Shown here: positions 44,132 to 57,143 of the stretch, in pieces
Layout of the letters: every line of letters starts with the position of its first letter
Numbering within the stretch: the first letter of the stretch is position 1
DNA from: Oscheius sp. JU75
Taxonomy: Eukaryota > Nematoda > Chromadorea > Rhabditida > Rhabditidae
Assembly (NCBI GenBank): GCA_037178855.1
Contig: JASJZC010000002.1
Coordinates: forward strand, 2,542,001-2,606,000
Direction: 5' to 3'
Length of the DNA: 64,000 nucleotides
Notes under the pieces: model-generated
What the model was told of the DNA's origin: nothing
The model's database searches: none
What the model saw: only the letters and a program-made list of their open reading frames with translations
Made by a program: the position numbers and the translations under genes

Positions 44132-47100
44132 ATGTTAGAGAGCAGCAGTAACACATCTTCCACCTCCTCCAATACGTTCTCCATAACTTCTTCACAGTCC
44201 AAACAGCAGAGTGACAATTTTTACGTGAGGATACTGTATTCAATCATGGTTTTCATGTCCGTCTGTTCGACAGCAAACGCACAAGGTGAGTTGACCAATA
44301 GCTCTGTCTCTGAAGGAATCCTGTAGACACACTAGTGTATGCTTTTCGACTTGGGGAGGAAGGGAATTCACACATGGTCTAGACTGTCTACTTTGTCTGT
44401 TGAGTGGTTCCTTTACTCTACCCAGTTCAATTTCCGTCAATACTACGCAACTACCGGCTCTTTTTATCTGTTTATCTGGTCAGGCCTCATCAACTGTATG
44501 CGAAAAGGGGCTGTGATGAAAATGAACAAGGAAGTGTTGTATTAACACAATAGAATTTTGTGAACTAGTACGAAACATTCCATTTTCCCTTGAAGATTGT
44601 TTTCTTCCGCTATACACTTCCATTTTGTAGCCTTACTATATTGTAGGGCGAAACTATGACGTCGTATTCTAATTTTAAGTGAAACTAGTTTGAAAACCAG
44701 AATATTATCAGAATGGTTAATGGTGATAAGCAATAGTCAGCGTATAGTTCAAGTCTAATACCAAATGCTTTCCAATCTTTTGCTCTCAACCTTAAACTTT
44801 TGCCCTTTTCAGTTCACATTTATGTCTCTTGACATTTTGAACCCACTTGCCAAATCGTCTATTTTATTGCCATGTGCTACTGCGTGGTCAGTCCTTTTCT
44901 GGGCTGCGGGGATGACCTTTTCTTGAATTTTGGGCAAATGACATTTGACGGACACGGGAGTTTAGAGCCAGCTCGGTGAACTGGAAGATAATTGAGGCGA
45001 TATTTCCGTTTTGGTAACATTTTTGGCGTGTGTAGGAGGAACGAACAAAAAGAGGGATTAAACTTTTTGACTGTAAAAAACTTGCAACAAAGAGCATCGC
45101 CCTTCGGTTGGTCATTAGTTTTAATACTCGGTCGGGGTAGCAACAGGTAAAGATTATCCGAAAAAGGCACTTCAGATTTGATTTTAAAAGCTGGCCATAC
45201 AGAAAATTGAAATGATCTGATATGCCCTTTCTGCACAATTAAAACTTCCTTTCCATTTTTTTATACTTGTCTAGATATAAAATCAGTTTACAACCAGCAG
45301 GATTATACTTCTTTAATAAAACATAATACGATAATTATTAAGTTCATAAATAAACTAAACGTTTACTTGTTTTGCCCGTATCAAACACTTAAGAATTTAA
45401 AGTTGTTTTATAGCGTTTGTAAAATGTACGTAGTTAAATCAAGATCTTTAAGTGTATTAGTCCTCAGATTTTTGTACGTCATTTACAATAACGAACCTTG
45501 AATTAAATTACAGTACAGTAAAACGCACTTTGCCGTCTCCAACAATAACTCTGACCACGATATCCTATCCAAATTAGTTTTTTCCTATTGTCAGTCCGGA
45601 AAGAGTCACCTGACCGATTACGAAACCATGATAGAGTTGATAATTTCCGTCACGTAGAATCTCATCTACTTCCCGCGTCGCTTCTTTGTGGGGACGAGAA
45701 TAAGTACACTTCCCCACTTGTCTACGTCAGAACTGTCTGGAAAAATCTTTCCTAAGGCGATCAAGGTGACAAACCACTTTATGAACCGGATGAACCTGGA
45801 GATGAGAATAGGTTTCTTTTCTGAGAAGCTGACTAACATTTCGTGATGTCTTTTAGACAGGTGGAATGACGTTAGGTAAATTGGTGACTAGTATTCTGAA
45901 CAGTTTCTGTATGTGCAGTAATCAGATTCTTCCGTACTACAGAACTGTTCTGGCCCGGTTGAGAACAGTTCCGTTCGAACAAATAGGTCTTACAGTAAAT
46001 ATATTATGTATTTATGGTAGAACTTCTTCTGTTTTTTTTTTCGAATGCTGCAAGACTTTCGAACAAAGCATCAAAATGCCAACTTTTTTTGCGTCATTGA
46101 GACCCCTTTAGTAAATACCGTAAATAATGCGCCGTGCGCTGCGGAAGTGTTCTTTCGACACATACACACACGGGTCCCGCTCTTCTGTTTCCGGCACGGG
46201 AGCAATGACGCGGCAAGAACGGCCCACACAAAATTTTTGAGTGCACACAGAAAACACTATAGTGCAATTTGGAAGAATTAACTCGTGGTGCAGCAGACCG
46301 TGAAATGACGTGGGAACGGGGGGTTGTTAAGATGAGAGAATTTCTTCAGGGTTACTGTAGGGTGTCGTCGCAATTTTATAGATTTTAAAAATAAGAAATA
46401 AATTATTTATTTGCAGGAAAATGTTTCAACTTGCCACAAGGACTCAGTATAACTGGAGGCGAATACAGAAGGATACGAAGCGTCAATCTTAGAAAGTGAG
46501 TTAACGAATGTGCTTTTGGTAATAATTGAAATTTCAGATGTGCACTAGAATGTAAAGACGATCCATCATGTTTGGCCTACGAATTCCAAGAATCAGCTGA
46601 GGTAAAATCATGTCGGGCTTGTAAAATGTATAAATCTTCAGCACTGCTATTTGAAATCGCGATCGTTATCAGGTCAGCTGGAGAAGAAAGAAGAGACTCT
46701 GATTGGATTCTGCTTAGATGAGAGTGAGTGTGAGTTTCCCACCTGATTTTCTGTTCGGCACCGCATCCTCCAGTGCCTGCTCTAGTAGTCAGATAGCTTA
46801 GATTATTATCAGATAGGAAGAAATACCGTAATCCTGCAAATGCAAGGAATACATTTTTTGTGCTTTGCTCATCTTGTTTTCAAATGTCCCCACACCGTCG
46901 ACGTATCTCAAAACTAATGAACTTTTGGGGGAGACACCGGGTGATGTCAAGGGGCGAGAAGTCTAAGAACACTAGGAAGTAATCAAAGATCTCAATTTCA
47001 TATAATTTCTTAGGGGATGACAAAAGTTTGTAGGTTCTGGCTGTCTCTATTTATGTAATTCTCGTCGACTCTCGGTCTTTTGATCCAGCTCTACAGGATT

Positions 47101-48110
47101 ATATTAGGCTTAGAAATAGCCAATTTCCTTATTTGCTTGCTTCTTCCATCTTTGAGTCGTGCAATCCGCACCGGTTTATGTACTTCCTCATAAGGCTAGT
47201 ACTTGTTGCAAGAAGAGACCCGCAGAGTAGGTCAGAGGGAGCGGATTAGGACGTGGGTTGAGTTGGTCAAAATGTTGAAGCATTTTCGTTCGAAGTCCAG
47301 TTTCGTATGAACGGGTGAATCGTGCTTAACGCACGCATGCTCTATTTGTATAAAAATATGAGAGTTTATTAGCATTCCCACGACCAATTACTCGACCTCA
47401 CCCCGAAAAACGTCCCTCTGTGACGTATTAATCTCCATTTAATTTTTCTAGCCAAAATTGAGTTTCTACAAAAGAATGATGTACACATACATTACGTAAT
47501 ATTATATTAATCCTGTTATAAGACTTCCGCCACATAATATTTTCCTGTGACGTGCTGGTCAAAATAGGTCAGGAACACGTGGCTGAAGCTCAAAAATCTT
47601 GGAAGAAAAAATGTAGAAACGTATATTTGTTTCAATGTTTAATGATTTACTTTCAGACGATGAAACTCGAGACCGATTTCTTGATCACATTGCCACAGGC
47701 CCAGAATTGGCGCAGAAAGAAGGAATTGAAGGTTTGTTTAATGCTTTTGTAAACAGAAAAAACATCAAATACGTATTACCCCTTTGACAGCTGGCTCGTG
47801 CGCACCCGTAACGAGCGTCCTGCCGTGATTGTGCCGGGGAAGCTTCTTATCTTGACAATTATTTCTGCCAATTCAATCGATTATCATGCTTCAATATTCA
47901 GGCGACGACTGCCGCGACTTCTGCATCCAGACTCCCGGTTCCGCTATCTACAGCTTTGTGCCAGAAGATCTCGAAGATGACGATTCAACAGTCGGCACAT
48001 GTACATGTATTGAGGCTCTTCGTGGTCTAAACTTGGTTTTCAATGCCTTTTCCGGAATCCTGCCACCTAAACGACATCCGCGAAGGATAAAGTACGACCA
48101 GCTTGAATAA
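44132..48110 (+). CDS. PAN/apple-like domain protein with N-terminal signal anchor
   Basis: Six exons in phase (44132-44285, 46417-46495, 46538-46601, 46642-46723, 47657-47731, 47902-48110) give 220 residues. A Ser/Thr-rich start precedes a hydrophobic segment (ILYSIMVFMSVCSTANAQG) acting as signal peptide or anchor. The next part has the cysteine order of a PAN/apple fold: KCFNLPQGL, RSVNLRKCALECKDDPSCLA, YEFQESAEHCYLKSRSLSG, GFCLDE. A second half contains GDDCRDFCIQTPGSAIYSF and TCTCIEAL, then a basic C-terminus. PAN domains bind proteins or glycans outside the cell. The first intron is 2.1 kb, far longer than its neighbours, and I see no nested gene in it. Confidence 0.75.
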
Positions 48111-48777
48111 TGAAGCAACGAAGGAACGTAGTGTAGATATCAGACTCATTATGCATATAATGTATCCCTTATTTTCGCAAATAATCACATCCCAAATGTC
48201 ATTTCGCACACGGAAAAGAGTCCTTGTTTTTCTAACCCGTACCATCTCGGGGTTGATTGTGATCTCAGCCTCGCTCGTTATAATATGATCTCCCGCATTC
48301 CCAACGGGTTCCTACTTGTTCTATTGTACCAAAAAGAAGATGAGTTGTGAGACCGAATAAATCCTAATAATCACGTCAATTAACATTCTGGCCATGTCAC
48401 ACATGGCCTGTTCTCTTTTTTTGGTACTTCTGGTGATCTCAGCGGGGGATTAGAAAAATGAGAAGGGAAGCCCTGATACTCTCTTTCTTGTCTCCCAGTT
48501 TGGCTGAAAGAACAGCAGAAAGTACATGGAATTGGGCGCTCGCCGCGGAGGCCCTCTCTGCCGTCTACCGATGAGAGACGGCTGCGGGAACAGTTTTGAT
48601 CAGCTGATCGAACGAACGCCGGAACGGGAACTGATTATTTAAGGAGGGATGAAAGTATCACTCGCGTCTTTCTTGAACAATACGCGTTATCAGAACATGA
48701 CCCAGTTTGCAGTTGGCTCGACCGACTTCCACATCGTCTGACCTCCGTTTCAAGGACACGGTACAAGTGAGTTCACC
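48111..48777. other. convergent intergenic region
   Basis: This lies between the ends of the PAN-domain gene (+) and malt-1 (-). It has a GC-rich patch at about 48535-48625 with no supported ORF. Confidence 0.4.
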
Positions 48778-51288
48778 CTAAACTTTAAGTTTTTCAAAGT
48801 TGACGCGGGAAAATACCGGTGATCTCTGTAAATGAGAGAGCAGAACCTGCCACGAGATCCCCTCTTCTTCGTCCTCAAGTACCCGTTCACTACCGGCTTC
48901 AATCTCCTGAAATTAAAATTTTTACTGGTCAATTTTTCATTACCTCCGAAAAACACAAATGGGCCAAATGATTCTGAGCGTACTCAGATACCGGTATATC
49001 GTCGTAGTCTTCTTGATCATCCAACTCTATTAAATCTCCGACTGAGGTCAGAACGTAAACCTAAAATATGTTTTATTTGATCGGAATTTAAAACCAACCT
49101 TGTTCGTAAAATGGCCACAGAATCTGAACCAAATGGTCACCATCAGTTTAAGCTCAGGGAAACGGAGCAGAACAGGTAGGGGAAGCTCGAAAAATTTGCT
49201 ATTTGGGGAAGTTAAGGGATTTTTAACTGACCATGCATCTTCTCCCAGTGAAATGTGTGATGAGTGAAAGAGACCGTGTGTCCTTTGTAAACTAAGGGAT
49301 CCCTGAGACTTCTAGGCTTAGCCAGCGTGGATCGAAGTTCAGGAACCTGGACGTCGTTTACTCTTGAGTCTTCACCAATGTCTGAAAAGTGATATTTTCT
49401 GTCAAAGATGGTACTTGTGAGAGGAACTTTTCGCTACTGAGCGGAACCCAATAGGATCGAGAGTATATGAAATTGATTACCTGTCAAAACTTTGTTAATC
49501 ATTTCAGTCACTGGACATTTCCGAGTCACGTGCTCCTTCAAGTAGGTCATAAACACACCGTTCACTTGTCCTCTGACCTGAAATCAGATCTTCAGTAGGT
49601 AGTGGCTATGATGAATCTGCTTCACAGCATTTGTTCCACCCACCTCATAGGCACCGACTCCACCGCTAGTTGAATAGCCGTAAACCGTGTTCCTATTGAC
49701 AGCGTGGTGTCTTTTGAACTGGTCGGCAAACTCGACGAAAGCTGGGATACAATCGTACCTATATACAGATTTCGAAATTATCTAAAAGCCACTTACGGAA
49801 CAAATCGTCTGCACATATCCAAGAGTATCAGATTCAGAGACGACTTGTGTGGTGAGAGTTCAGCCAAAAACCAGTCCATTGAGATGCAGTGCTAAACCAA
49901 GGCTTTAGCACGTAATTTAAACTCTTTAAGCAGACACTTAGAAAAGACCAACCTTTGGAGAATGAGCCTCCAGAGGAGCATCAACTGGCAGTAGATAGCA
50001 TTGGCCATTAACTTCAAATCCGTGTCCGACAAAGTAGAAAACCGCTTAAAACGTTGTATGCACAAGAAAAAAACTAAAATGACCGTAGACGCCGTGTCCT
50101 AAGAGTTCCTTGAACTGCCTGACGACAAACTTCATCTCTTCCATTGTCAAGTCAGCTAGAGTCACCGTCTTGTAGTCCATTGTCTGAAGGGAAAAGTAAA
50201 AAAAATCAAGGAAAATGCAACCTGTAATGATTCAGCGAGAGTTTCAGCATCACAGAGTGGAGTAACTAGCTCAGGAAGATGGCTGTAAACGCAGTTACTA
50301 ATGATGAGAGCCACTTTGTCCACTGCTAGAAGAGCATCGGCCGGAACATCTGGGGAAACCATAAATAAGAAATCTTTTGAGCTATACCTTCTACCCGCAC
50401 AGACGCCTCACTAGCATCCAGTTTCGTAAAGTCATCCACTATCGACTGTAGCTCTTCCATTTGTTTTGCTTGGCATGTTAGACACTCTAAAAATGTTAGT
50501 TATCCCCCAGATGCTCATATCACTTATTTGACCCGCTGATAAAAGGTGACGTGTCGACTTCTTTTGAGTGGATGGAGGAAGAAAATTGCTTGGAGGGAGA
50601 GCGGTAGGTAACAGAAAAAGAGTACCCGTCTGGAACCTCATTTGATACAAAGCATCGGTAAAGAGCATCAGCTTCACAGGTGCATCTAAAAGTACCAGTC
50701 TCTTTGTCTTCTGTCTCTTTATCTCCTTTGCCTACCTTGGAATAACCAGTGTCGGCCCATTCGTCTTTTCCACATCCTGTTCATTCTTCTGCCACCGAAA
50801 CTTTGGATACGGAAATCCAATAGCCTTGCAGTCCAGTCGAATGTCTCTTCCCTCATTGACTACTGTAACAATCAACTCCTCCGGTCTTGACCACTTCACT
50901 GCTTCTGAAACTTACGATTCTCCAATTTTAGACTGAAACTTACTAAACTTCCTGTTAAGGATCAACTGAAGGAGGTCTACTTCGCTACCGACAGCTCTCG
51001 AGACGTCTTGTAGCCTGGTCAAGAAGCCATGAACTGTCTGTCCTCTAATCGCCCAATGTCTCAAGACATTTTTCCCAGCACTACTATCAGCCTGTCGACA
51101 TTTTTCGATATCTTCTGTGCTGAAATCTGTCTCTGTTTCTGTTCAATATACTATTACCTCAGAAAATAGGGACTCCCAGGATCCGTTGAGACGACTTTCA
51201 GCCAGATATTATCTTTACTCAAAGCATTCTCCAAATTGATGGCAGTTTCGACCGGGAGGTCAGAGAGATATGTATTCAGGGAGATCAT
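48778..51288 (-). CDS. malt-1: MALT1 paracaspase (death domain, Ig, caspase-like domain)
   Basis: About sixteen exons. Supported ones (complement): 51158-51288, 50944-51119, 50736-50904, 50637-50685, 50388-50486, 50222-50349, 50084-50183, 49953-50044, 49797-49891, 49644-49758, 49481-49577, 49232-49381, 48944-49060 and 48778-48906, plus a tiny one near 50533-50560 and one ending at 49099. A death domain (NVLRHWAIRGQTVHGFLTRL) and an Ig domain (DIRLDCKAIGFPYPKFRWQK) come first. The paracaspase domain follows: KVALIISNCVYSHLPEL, FYFVGHGFEVNGQCYLLPVD (catalytic His) and LNLILLDMCRRF (catalytic Cys). MALT1 is an Arg-specific protease and scaffold; in C. elegans it acts in IL-17 signalling. The junction after exon 49232-49381 could not be resolved. 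Confidence 0.9.
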
Positions 51289-53443
51289 TTAGCATTGCTG
51301 AAAACTAGAAATATTACTGAAAACTGAAGATTTTTAAGAAGAAAGATGTCTCCCTGTTCAACTGCCTATCTCTAATCCCTCCAGTCTTTCAAACAGCGCA
51401 TAATCCCGGCCAGCTTACATCCTTTATGACTCCGGTCTCTTTACTGGGGTGACCTTTCGAAGAAGGCCAGCAGGCTCCTTGCCCCCTAATGAAACAGGAT
51501 GTCGGGGCCCTTTGGCACGCCGGGGGATTACGGGAAGGGAGAGGTTTGACAGAGTATTACAGATCACAGGAGAATGAACAAGAAGTTGGCGTGTGACTCC
51601 AATCCCCCTCAAAGTTATAGGAAGTTTGATGTGACTACAGTAAAAATGTTTTCAGAACGAGTATAAAGGAATCACTTTTTTAAGATTCTGGCTGTAAGAC
51701 CAGTAAAGGATGAACCAATATTGGTAATTTGACTATCAATAAGTTATGTTTATGTTTTTAATCAACCATGAATAAAAACATGCAGAATGTGAAGTGTTTA
51801 AATTCAGCTATCTTAGAATAGCTATCTTAAGTGTCCAGGGGACCCTACAAAAGTTCGCAGAAAAAGACAAATTCCAAATTCAGTGAGAAAAACTGATGAA
51901 ATTGGCGGGTAAACAAGCCTATCACCTCGAATTTTTTCTATCTTTGGCCTCTCCTCCCGTCGTCACTATCTCTCCTCTCTCTCCCCGCACACTGGCAAGC
52001 TGCCAGCCATTCGGCCGTCTCTCCAAGTCGCAATTTGGCTGCGTATGCTTTGTTGGCTGACGATTCGACGCAACGTGTGCTAGAGCGGTCAGAGTCAGAC
52101 ACAGGTTCGGGCGGTAGGGAATGGAGAGGCTGCAAACACTTGGCGTACACAGGGGCCCCCTTCCCCGGCCCGACTCACTCCCCACAAATCGATGTGGATC
52201 AATTTAAATCGATATTTCGTCAATTTTCGATTTTTTCATCGATTTTTCCCTCTCATCGGCATCTTGGTTCTTTTCGCCTAGTTTTGACCCATTCTGGGCT
52301 GTTTTCGGCCTGTTTTGGAGGGTTCAAAGAGCCGAGACAGAAAATACCTAAGTTGTCGGCCTTAAATGGTATATTTACGCAGGGTTTTAGATAGTTAACC
52401 CTAATGCTTGAGTTTGACTAACTTACAAGGACCGGGTGAACATTTTTTAATAAATAAACTTGGAATAACTCGATTAAACGGACTCCGCCTTTAGAAGCTT
52501 ACTAAGAAGCTCCCCATATTCAACATTGCTGGTTAAGAACAGTATCCGGACGTATTCTGCAGCATATCTTTAAAGATAAGGCACCTTTTTATACTAGAGC
52601 CTCAAAAAGAGCGTCCGATGTTATGGAAGGGTTCTGATACATCTACCCCTTTGCTTGACCGTGTCTTCTCACAGAAACCCTCTAAACTTGAAAGTCACAC
52701 AAACAAACTTTTCCCCCTTGTCGTCTTCTCTCCTCTCCTGCCGGCAACCAATTTGGTTTGTGTGAGAGAGCGAGAGAGAAAACGACATGGGAAGGCACCC
52801 CATCCCGCGACCCCCTCCCGTCACACAGAAAGAGAGCGAAGGTCGTGAAATTAGGAGCATTAGAGGAGAGAAAAGGTACTTTTGTATAGGTGTATTATCA
52901 TAGAGAGGTTTAGAAAATGATTGATGAGATGGCTATTGTAGAACTTTTCTCAAAAATCTCCAAAAAAAACTTTTCTCAAAAAACCGTTTCTGTTAACGAA
53001 ACAATTTCTTGTTTAGTTTTTTAGAGACTGAGTTCAAATAAATGAAAGACTATTGTGATTCAGCGTTTTGCATTCTCTTCAATTCTGCCCATAAATGATC
53101 AACATATAAACTGTTCAAGAAGGTGTTTTACAGTGAGGTAAATTGTCGTCTATATGTGCAACTACATCAAAAAGCAAAAATATAGCGTAAATTTATTTCG
53201 ATAATCTACTAAAAAAAGTCATTTTTCTTTTTCCCTACGACACGTTGTCTCTCGTCCAGCACTGTAATGTAACTTCTGCTCTGCGGCTATAAACCTGTCC
53301 CTACATCAAAAAAATTAGATGTTTTACAATCTCATATCGATTTCCGCGCCTTTCTTTTGATCTACATTATTTCAGATTTGGGTTTTCTCACCATTTTGTT
53401 CAAGCTGTAGCACCCTCTGACGAGGGAAACCTTCACTGTCCAC
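51289..53443. other. upstream region of malt-1 and the ONECUT gene
   Basis: About 2.1 kb between two divergent genes. A GC-richer block at 51950-52180 has overlapping frames on both strands without splice support and looks like a promoter-type segment. A cluster of ATCGAT/ATCAAT sites follows at 52188-52243. A TTATTTCAG acceptor near 53375 shortly precedes the ONECUT start. Confidence 0.45.
52188..52243. promoter_or_regulatory. cluster of ONECUT-type sites upstream of the ONECUT gene
   Basis: ATCGAT occurs at 52188, 52208 and 52238, and ATCAAT at 52198. The first three sites are exactly 10 bp apart, one helical turn. ATCGAT/ATCAAT are known core sites of HNF-6/ONECUT proteins. The location about 1.2 kb before the ONECUT start suggests self-regulation, which is inference. 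Confidence 0.4.
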
Positions 53444-56400
53444 ATGAAGTTTAAAATGGAGCCTGGTACCGTGGCAGCAGCAACTTCTTCAGCAACAAGC
53501 AGGTGAGAAAACCCTGAAAGTTCTTGTTTATCGCCCGTCACAATATCATCCATATCATTTCGACAGGGGCGGCAAACGTGCTCGGAGCATCGGTACGCCG
53601 GCATTCTTTTTTTTTGCTGATTTGTCTTATAAATTTCTCATTTTCAGCACGAAAGAGACTCGTCGACCATCCGAATCCTATACTCTCCATGTGGACCCGA
53701 GCAACTATTATCGGAATAATGAAGAGTTGCCGGAGAACTTCCTGGAAACTATCAGTCCACAACAACAGTCCTCCTCGACGACGGCCAACGAGCACAGAAG
53801 CAGTCCAAATTTGGCTCCGCTAGCTCCAATGAGCATGGCCAGCACTGAAGGGTATGAACTGTTCTGTGTTTCAAACCTTTTATAATTTTCAGCAGCTCCT
53901 ATCTCATGGGTCTCCCCACCCCGTACAATAGCCATACCTCCCTGGAGAAGACAAGCTTTGGAAACGGCCCTGCTGGTCTTCTGTCGCCTCTGCACTTGGA
54001 TAGCAGACGTTCACATCCTACTAGACATTATCCTGCTGATGTTTATATCAAGGTGAGATTCAGAGACAGGTATAAAGACAACGGGGGGACAGAACAGGAA
54101 AGAGATAAAAGAGACAGAAGATAAACACAGAGACAATTTTAGAACAGTCATTTTCAGGAAGAAGACAGTCTTGACGGTCCAGTTGGCCAGCACCTGCTAA
54201 TAACACAAGCAATCACTTCCCAACACGAACTGGATCGTCTCGATCAGAACGAAACACCGCCAGCTGTCTCTAACGTTGAGCTGGCCACCACGATGATCGC
54301 CAGTCTAATAGGAGAGCCCCGCGGAAGTAGTCCATCTCCTCATTCATATTCTGGACCATCCTCATCCGTTCTGGGACGAGTTATCAAGCACGACTCGGAC
54401 GATGGAATGGAAGATCACAATCATATGTCTGCGGAGGAGCAGGACAATGCCTACCGACAACTCTATGGCCAGAAAAATACACGTGCGTGGTTTTAATTAT
54501 GGTTTGAGTGGTCAGTATTTAGGACGTGTCTACTCAACAAAGGACAACAACGATCCATTGAACGCGGAAATCGACGAGGATATCTACATCGACACGAAGG
54601 AGCTGTGCAAACGAATCGCCTATGAGCTGAAACAGCACTCCATTCCTCAGGCCATTTTCGCTGAACGGATCCTATGTAGGAGCCAGGGAACTTTGTCCGA
54701 TCTCCTCCGCAACCCGAAGCCTTGGAATAAGCTGAAGTCGGGAAGGGAGACCTTCCGGAGAATGTTCAACTGGGTTCAGCAGCCACTTCAGACCAGGCTA
54801 GCCATTCTGGACATGTTCAAAAATGGTCAGTTTTTTTTCGCCATTGCAGACGGCTGTTTGCAATGTTACACTAGAGAACGAGTAGACAGTTTATGAGTAG
54901 GAAAGAAGCCACGAAACCAGTTCTTTGATGCGAGAAATTTCTCACGCTTGGGGAGGTTGAGATTAATATTAACTGAGTGGTACCATATTTTGGAAACAGA
55001 CGAATAGATTGAGAGATAGTAAAGGAGACCGACCAAAATAAGTTTATTCAATTTTTTCAGATGGCGAAGACGGATCTGTTGGAGCCAAAGTGATTGGAAT
55101 GAATCCTCCCACTCCAGCCCAGAACGTCCGACACAGCAATCGAAGAAGCATCGGGGATGATAGTGGTCCTTCAGCCAAGCGGCCACGGCTAGTCTTCACA
55201 GACATCCAAAAGAGAACGCTACAGGTAGAATTTGATCCTATGGCAACCCCACGGCTTTCAGGCAATTTTCCGCGAGACCCAGCGGCCATCCCGGGAAATG
55301 CAACAGACGATCGCTGAGCATTTACGGCTAGATCTTTCGACCGTTGCCAACTTTTTCATGAATGCGAGACGAAGGAGCAGAATTGGCAGCAACAATGACG
55401 AGCCACAGCCCTATCAACAGGTTGGTTCATTTCCTTTAAGTTTTTTTGGAAACGTAGCCCAAAAACCGAAAGTAGGAGCCCTCTTTTCAGGACGAAAATT
55501 CCGATTTCCGCGAAGATCTAGAATATTCGAATAGTGATGATCTTGCCCCCTAGGTGCGAGAGCGGGTCCTTTCAAGAGATTCCAGTATTTTCCGACTAGC
55601 TTTCCAGTGATATCTTACCCTCTTCCCATTCCTATATTCTTTCCTGTCTCCTTGTAGTGCTAATAAACTGAAATACCTATTCGAAGCCATTCTTGTGTAA
55701 ATACAACTGGAGCATGGTATAGCACATAGATAGAGATCATGCAATTTTGCCAGCTCCACTAAAGCATGAATCTTGTCCAAACTTTTGGTGTCTTGCACTC
55801 GGTCCTTTAGAATATTTTCCGATATTAGGTACAGTTTACATAGCTTATTGCTTTCTATAGTAGCTTACATTCGTTTGAGATATTGGTTAGCTGACTCCTT
55901 TCGGTTTTGTTAATTGAACCTACCGTCCAGCTCACAAATGTATAGGGCGAGATTTGAACTTTTGAAGTTGTTGAAGTTGTAAAGGCCTTAATCAAGCGAC
56001 ATTAGCATATAACATGGAAAATATTAGAATCGCAAAACTCTATGCCTTTTCTATCCTCAAAATGTGCAGGTGCGTCCGGTCACGCCGCCACCAGATAGTC
56101 CGCCCCGTACGGCTGCCGCACCCCGACGACGAGTGCCTGCCAGCATGCAACATGTCGAAGCCACGGTACGTGAGCATGAGTGAAAGAGCACTAACCTGTC
56201 TCGGGTCCCACTAGCTAAAGCTCTAATCTCTGTCCCACGCTTTCCCACACATACACAGAAATCACACATATCACTGAGCCTGTTGAAAGCTTTCGGAGCA
56301 CTGGTGTTTCAGGTGAGCAGTGTGGCAGACGCGGCCATTGCCTACAGTAGAGAAGCGGCGGCGGTGCATGATAGTTTGGAGGACGACGAGTATAATAAGG

Positions 56401-57143
56401 TGGGCATTTTGGTCGTACCGAGGGTGCTAGAATGGTGACAAATCTTGAAACAGGACGCATCGTTGCGAGACCCATTACTTTCCAAATTCTTGTTGCCTAA
56501 GCTATTTTAATATCTTAAAGATTATAATTCAGTTTTGACTGCTTGATACAATTAAACAATGCACCAACCAATGTTTTATGAAGTCGATTTTTCACAAACC
56601 TCTTACAGATAAGCTTGGGCGACGGCCTAGTCGTCCGCGGCCACTACGAAGCGGTCGATGTCGTTCACTGTGAGGTTGGTAGTAATTACTTTTTGGGAAT
56701 CTATTTTACTGAGCTTTTTTCCTCAAAAGCCGGTCTGAATCATATTTTTATAAGGGTCGCTTCTGTAAGATTTGAGTTTTTTGCCCGTACCATCTCGGCA
56801 GTTAGTTCCAGTTAAATAAGATTCTCGAACAGAAAACTATAGCAAATACAAGCTTTAAACATTCCTAGTTGTAGAAAAATCCTGTGCCTGAAAAAGGGGC
56901 AAGCTAAGCTATAGGAAGCGCCTCTGTTTTGACGTTCATTCACGGGTCATCCTTTCTGTAACGAGCCCTCATTTTTTCTTGAGACTAATCCTTTTTCCTC
57001 ATATGACAAAGCAACAGTCAGAAAGTTAAAATTTCCAGGCGATGACTCCTTTGGGCGACTCTCCCGTGGACGTCGTAGATCGCGGTATGATCAAGCAGGA
57101 AGAAGACACGCTGGACGAGCCTTCTCCCTCCGAAACTGTCTGA
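53444..57143 (+). CDS. ONECUT-class homeobox transcription factor (CUT plus homeodomain)
   Basis: Exons 53444-53502, 53648-53851, 53893-54052, 54158-54482, 54523-54825, 55061-55224, 55262-55420, then 56070-56165, 56313-56399, 56609-56674 and 57039-57143, all in phase, give 575 residues. The CUT domain (about residues 270-350) is clear: ELCKRIAYELKQHSIPQAIF, RSQGTLSDLLRNPKPWNKLK and RRMFNWVQQP. The divergent homeodomain reads RPRLVFTDIQKRTLQAIFRE, then STVANFFMNARRRSR, with the ONECUT-specific F/M in helix 3 (FFMNARRR instead of WFQNRR). It binds ATCGAT/ATCAAT-like DNA. It is an orthologue or paralogue of C. elegans ceh-38/ceh-48; which one is not resolved. The C-terminus contains IKQEED, a SUMO-type site. 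Confidence 0.93.
55491..55553 (+). CDS. alternative terminal exon of the ONECUT gene
   Basis: After a CTCTTTTCAG acceptor, 21 codons in the phase left by exon 55262-55420 read DENSDFREDLEYSNSDDLAP and stop at TAG. Using it would give a short acidic-tailed isoform ending soon after the homeodomain, instead of the long tail from 56070 onward. Downstream transcript evidence is needed to say which is used. Confidence 0.55.
   Translation, partial: DENSDFREDLEYSNSDDLAP

Noticed and set aside
44877-45238. Two overlapping minus-strand frames of about 117 codons in the PAN-gene intron
   Set aside because: No splice or start support, no recognised motif, and two frames equally open, as expected by chance.
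51922-52394. Long frames on both strands near the ONECUT upstream region
   Set aside because: GC-richer DNA opens frames on both strands; composition and lack of splice signals fit a promoter-type segment.
36300-56800. Recurring CCCGTACCATCTCG-like words (36308, 48236, 56779)
   Set aside because: They may be fragments of an old repeat, but the shared part is too short to call a family from this window.
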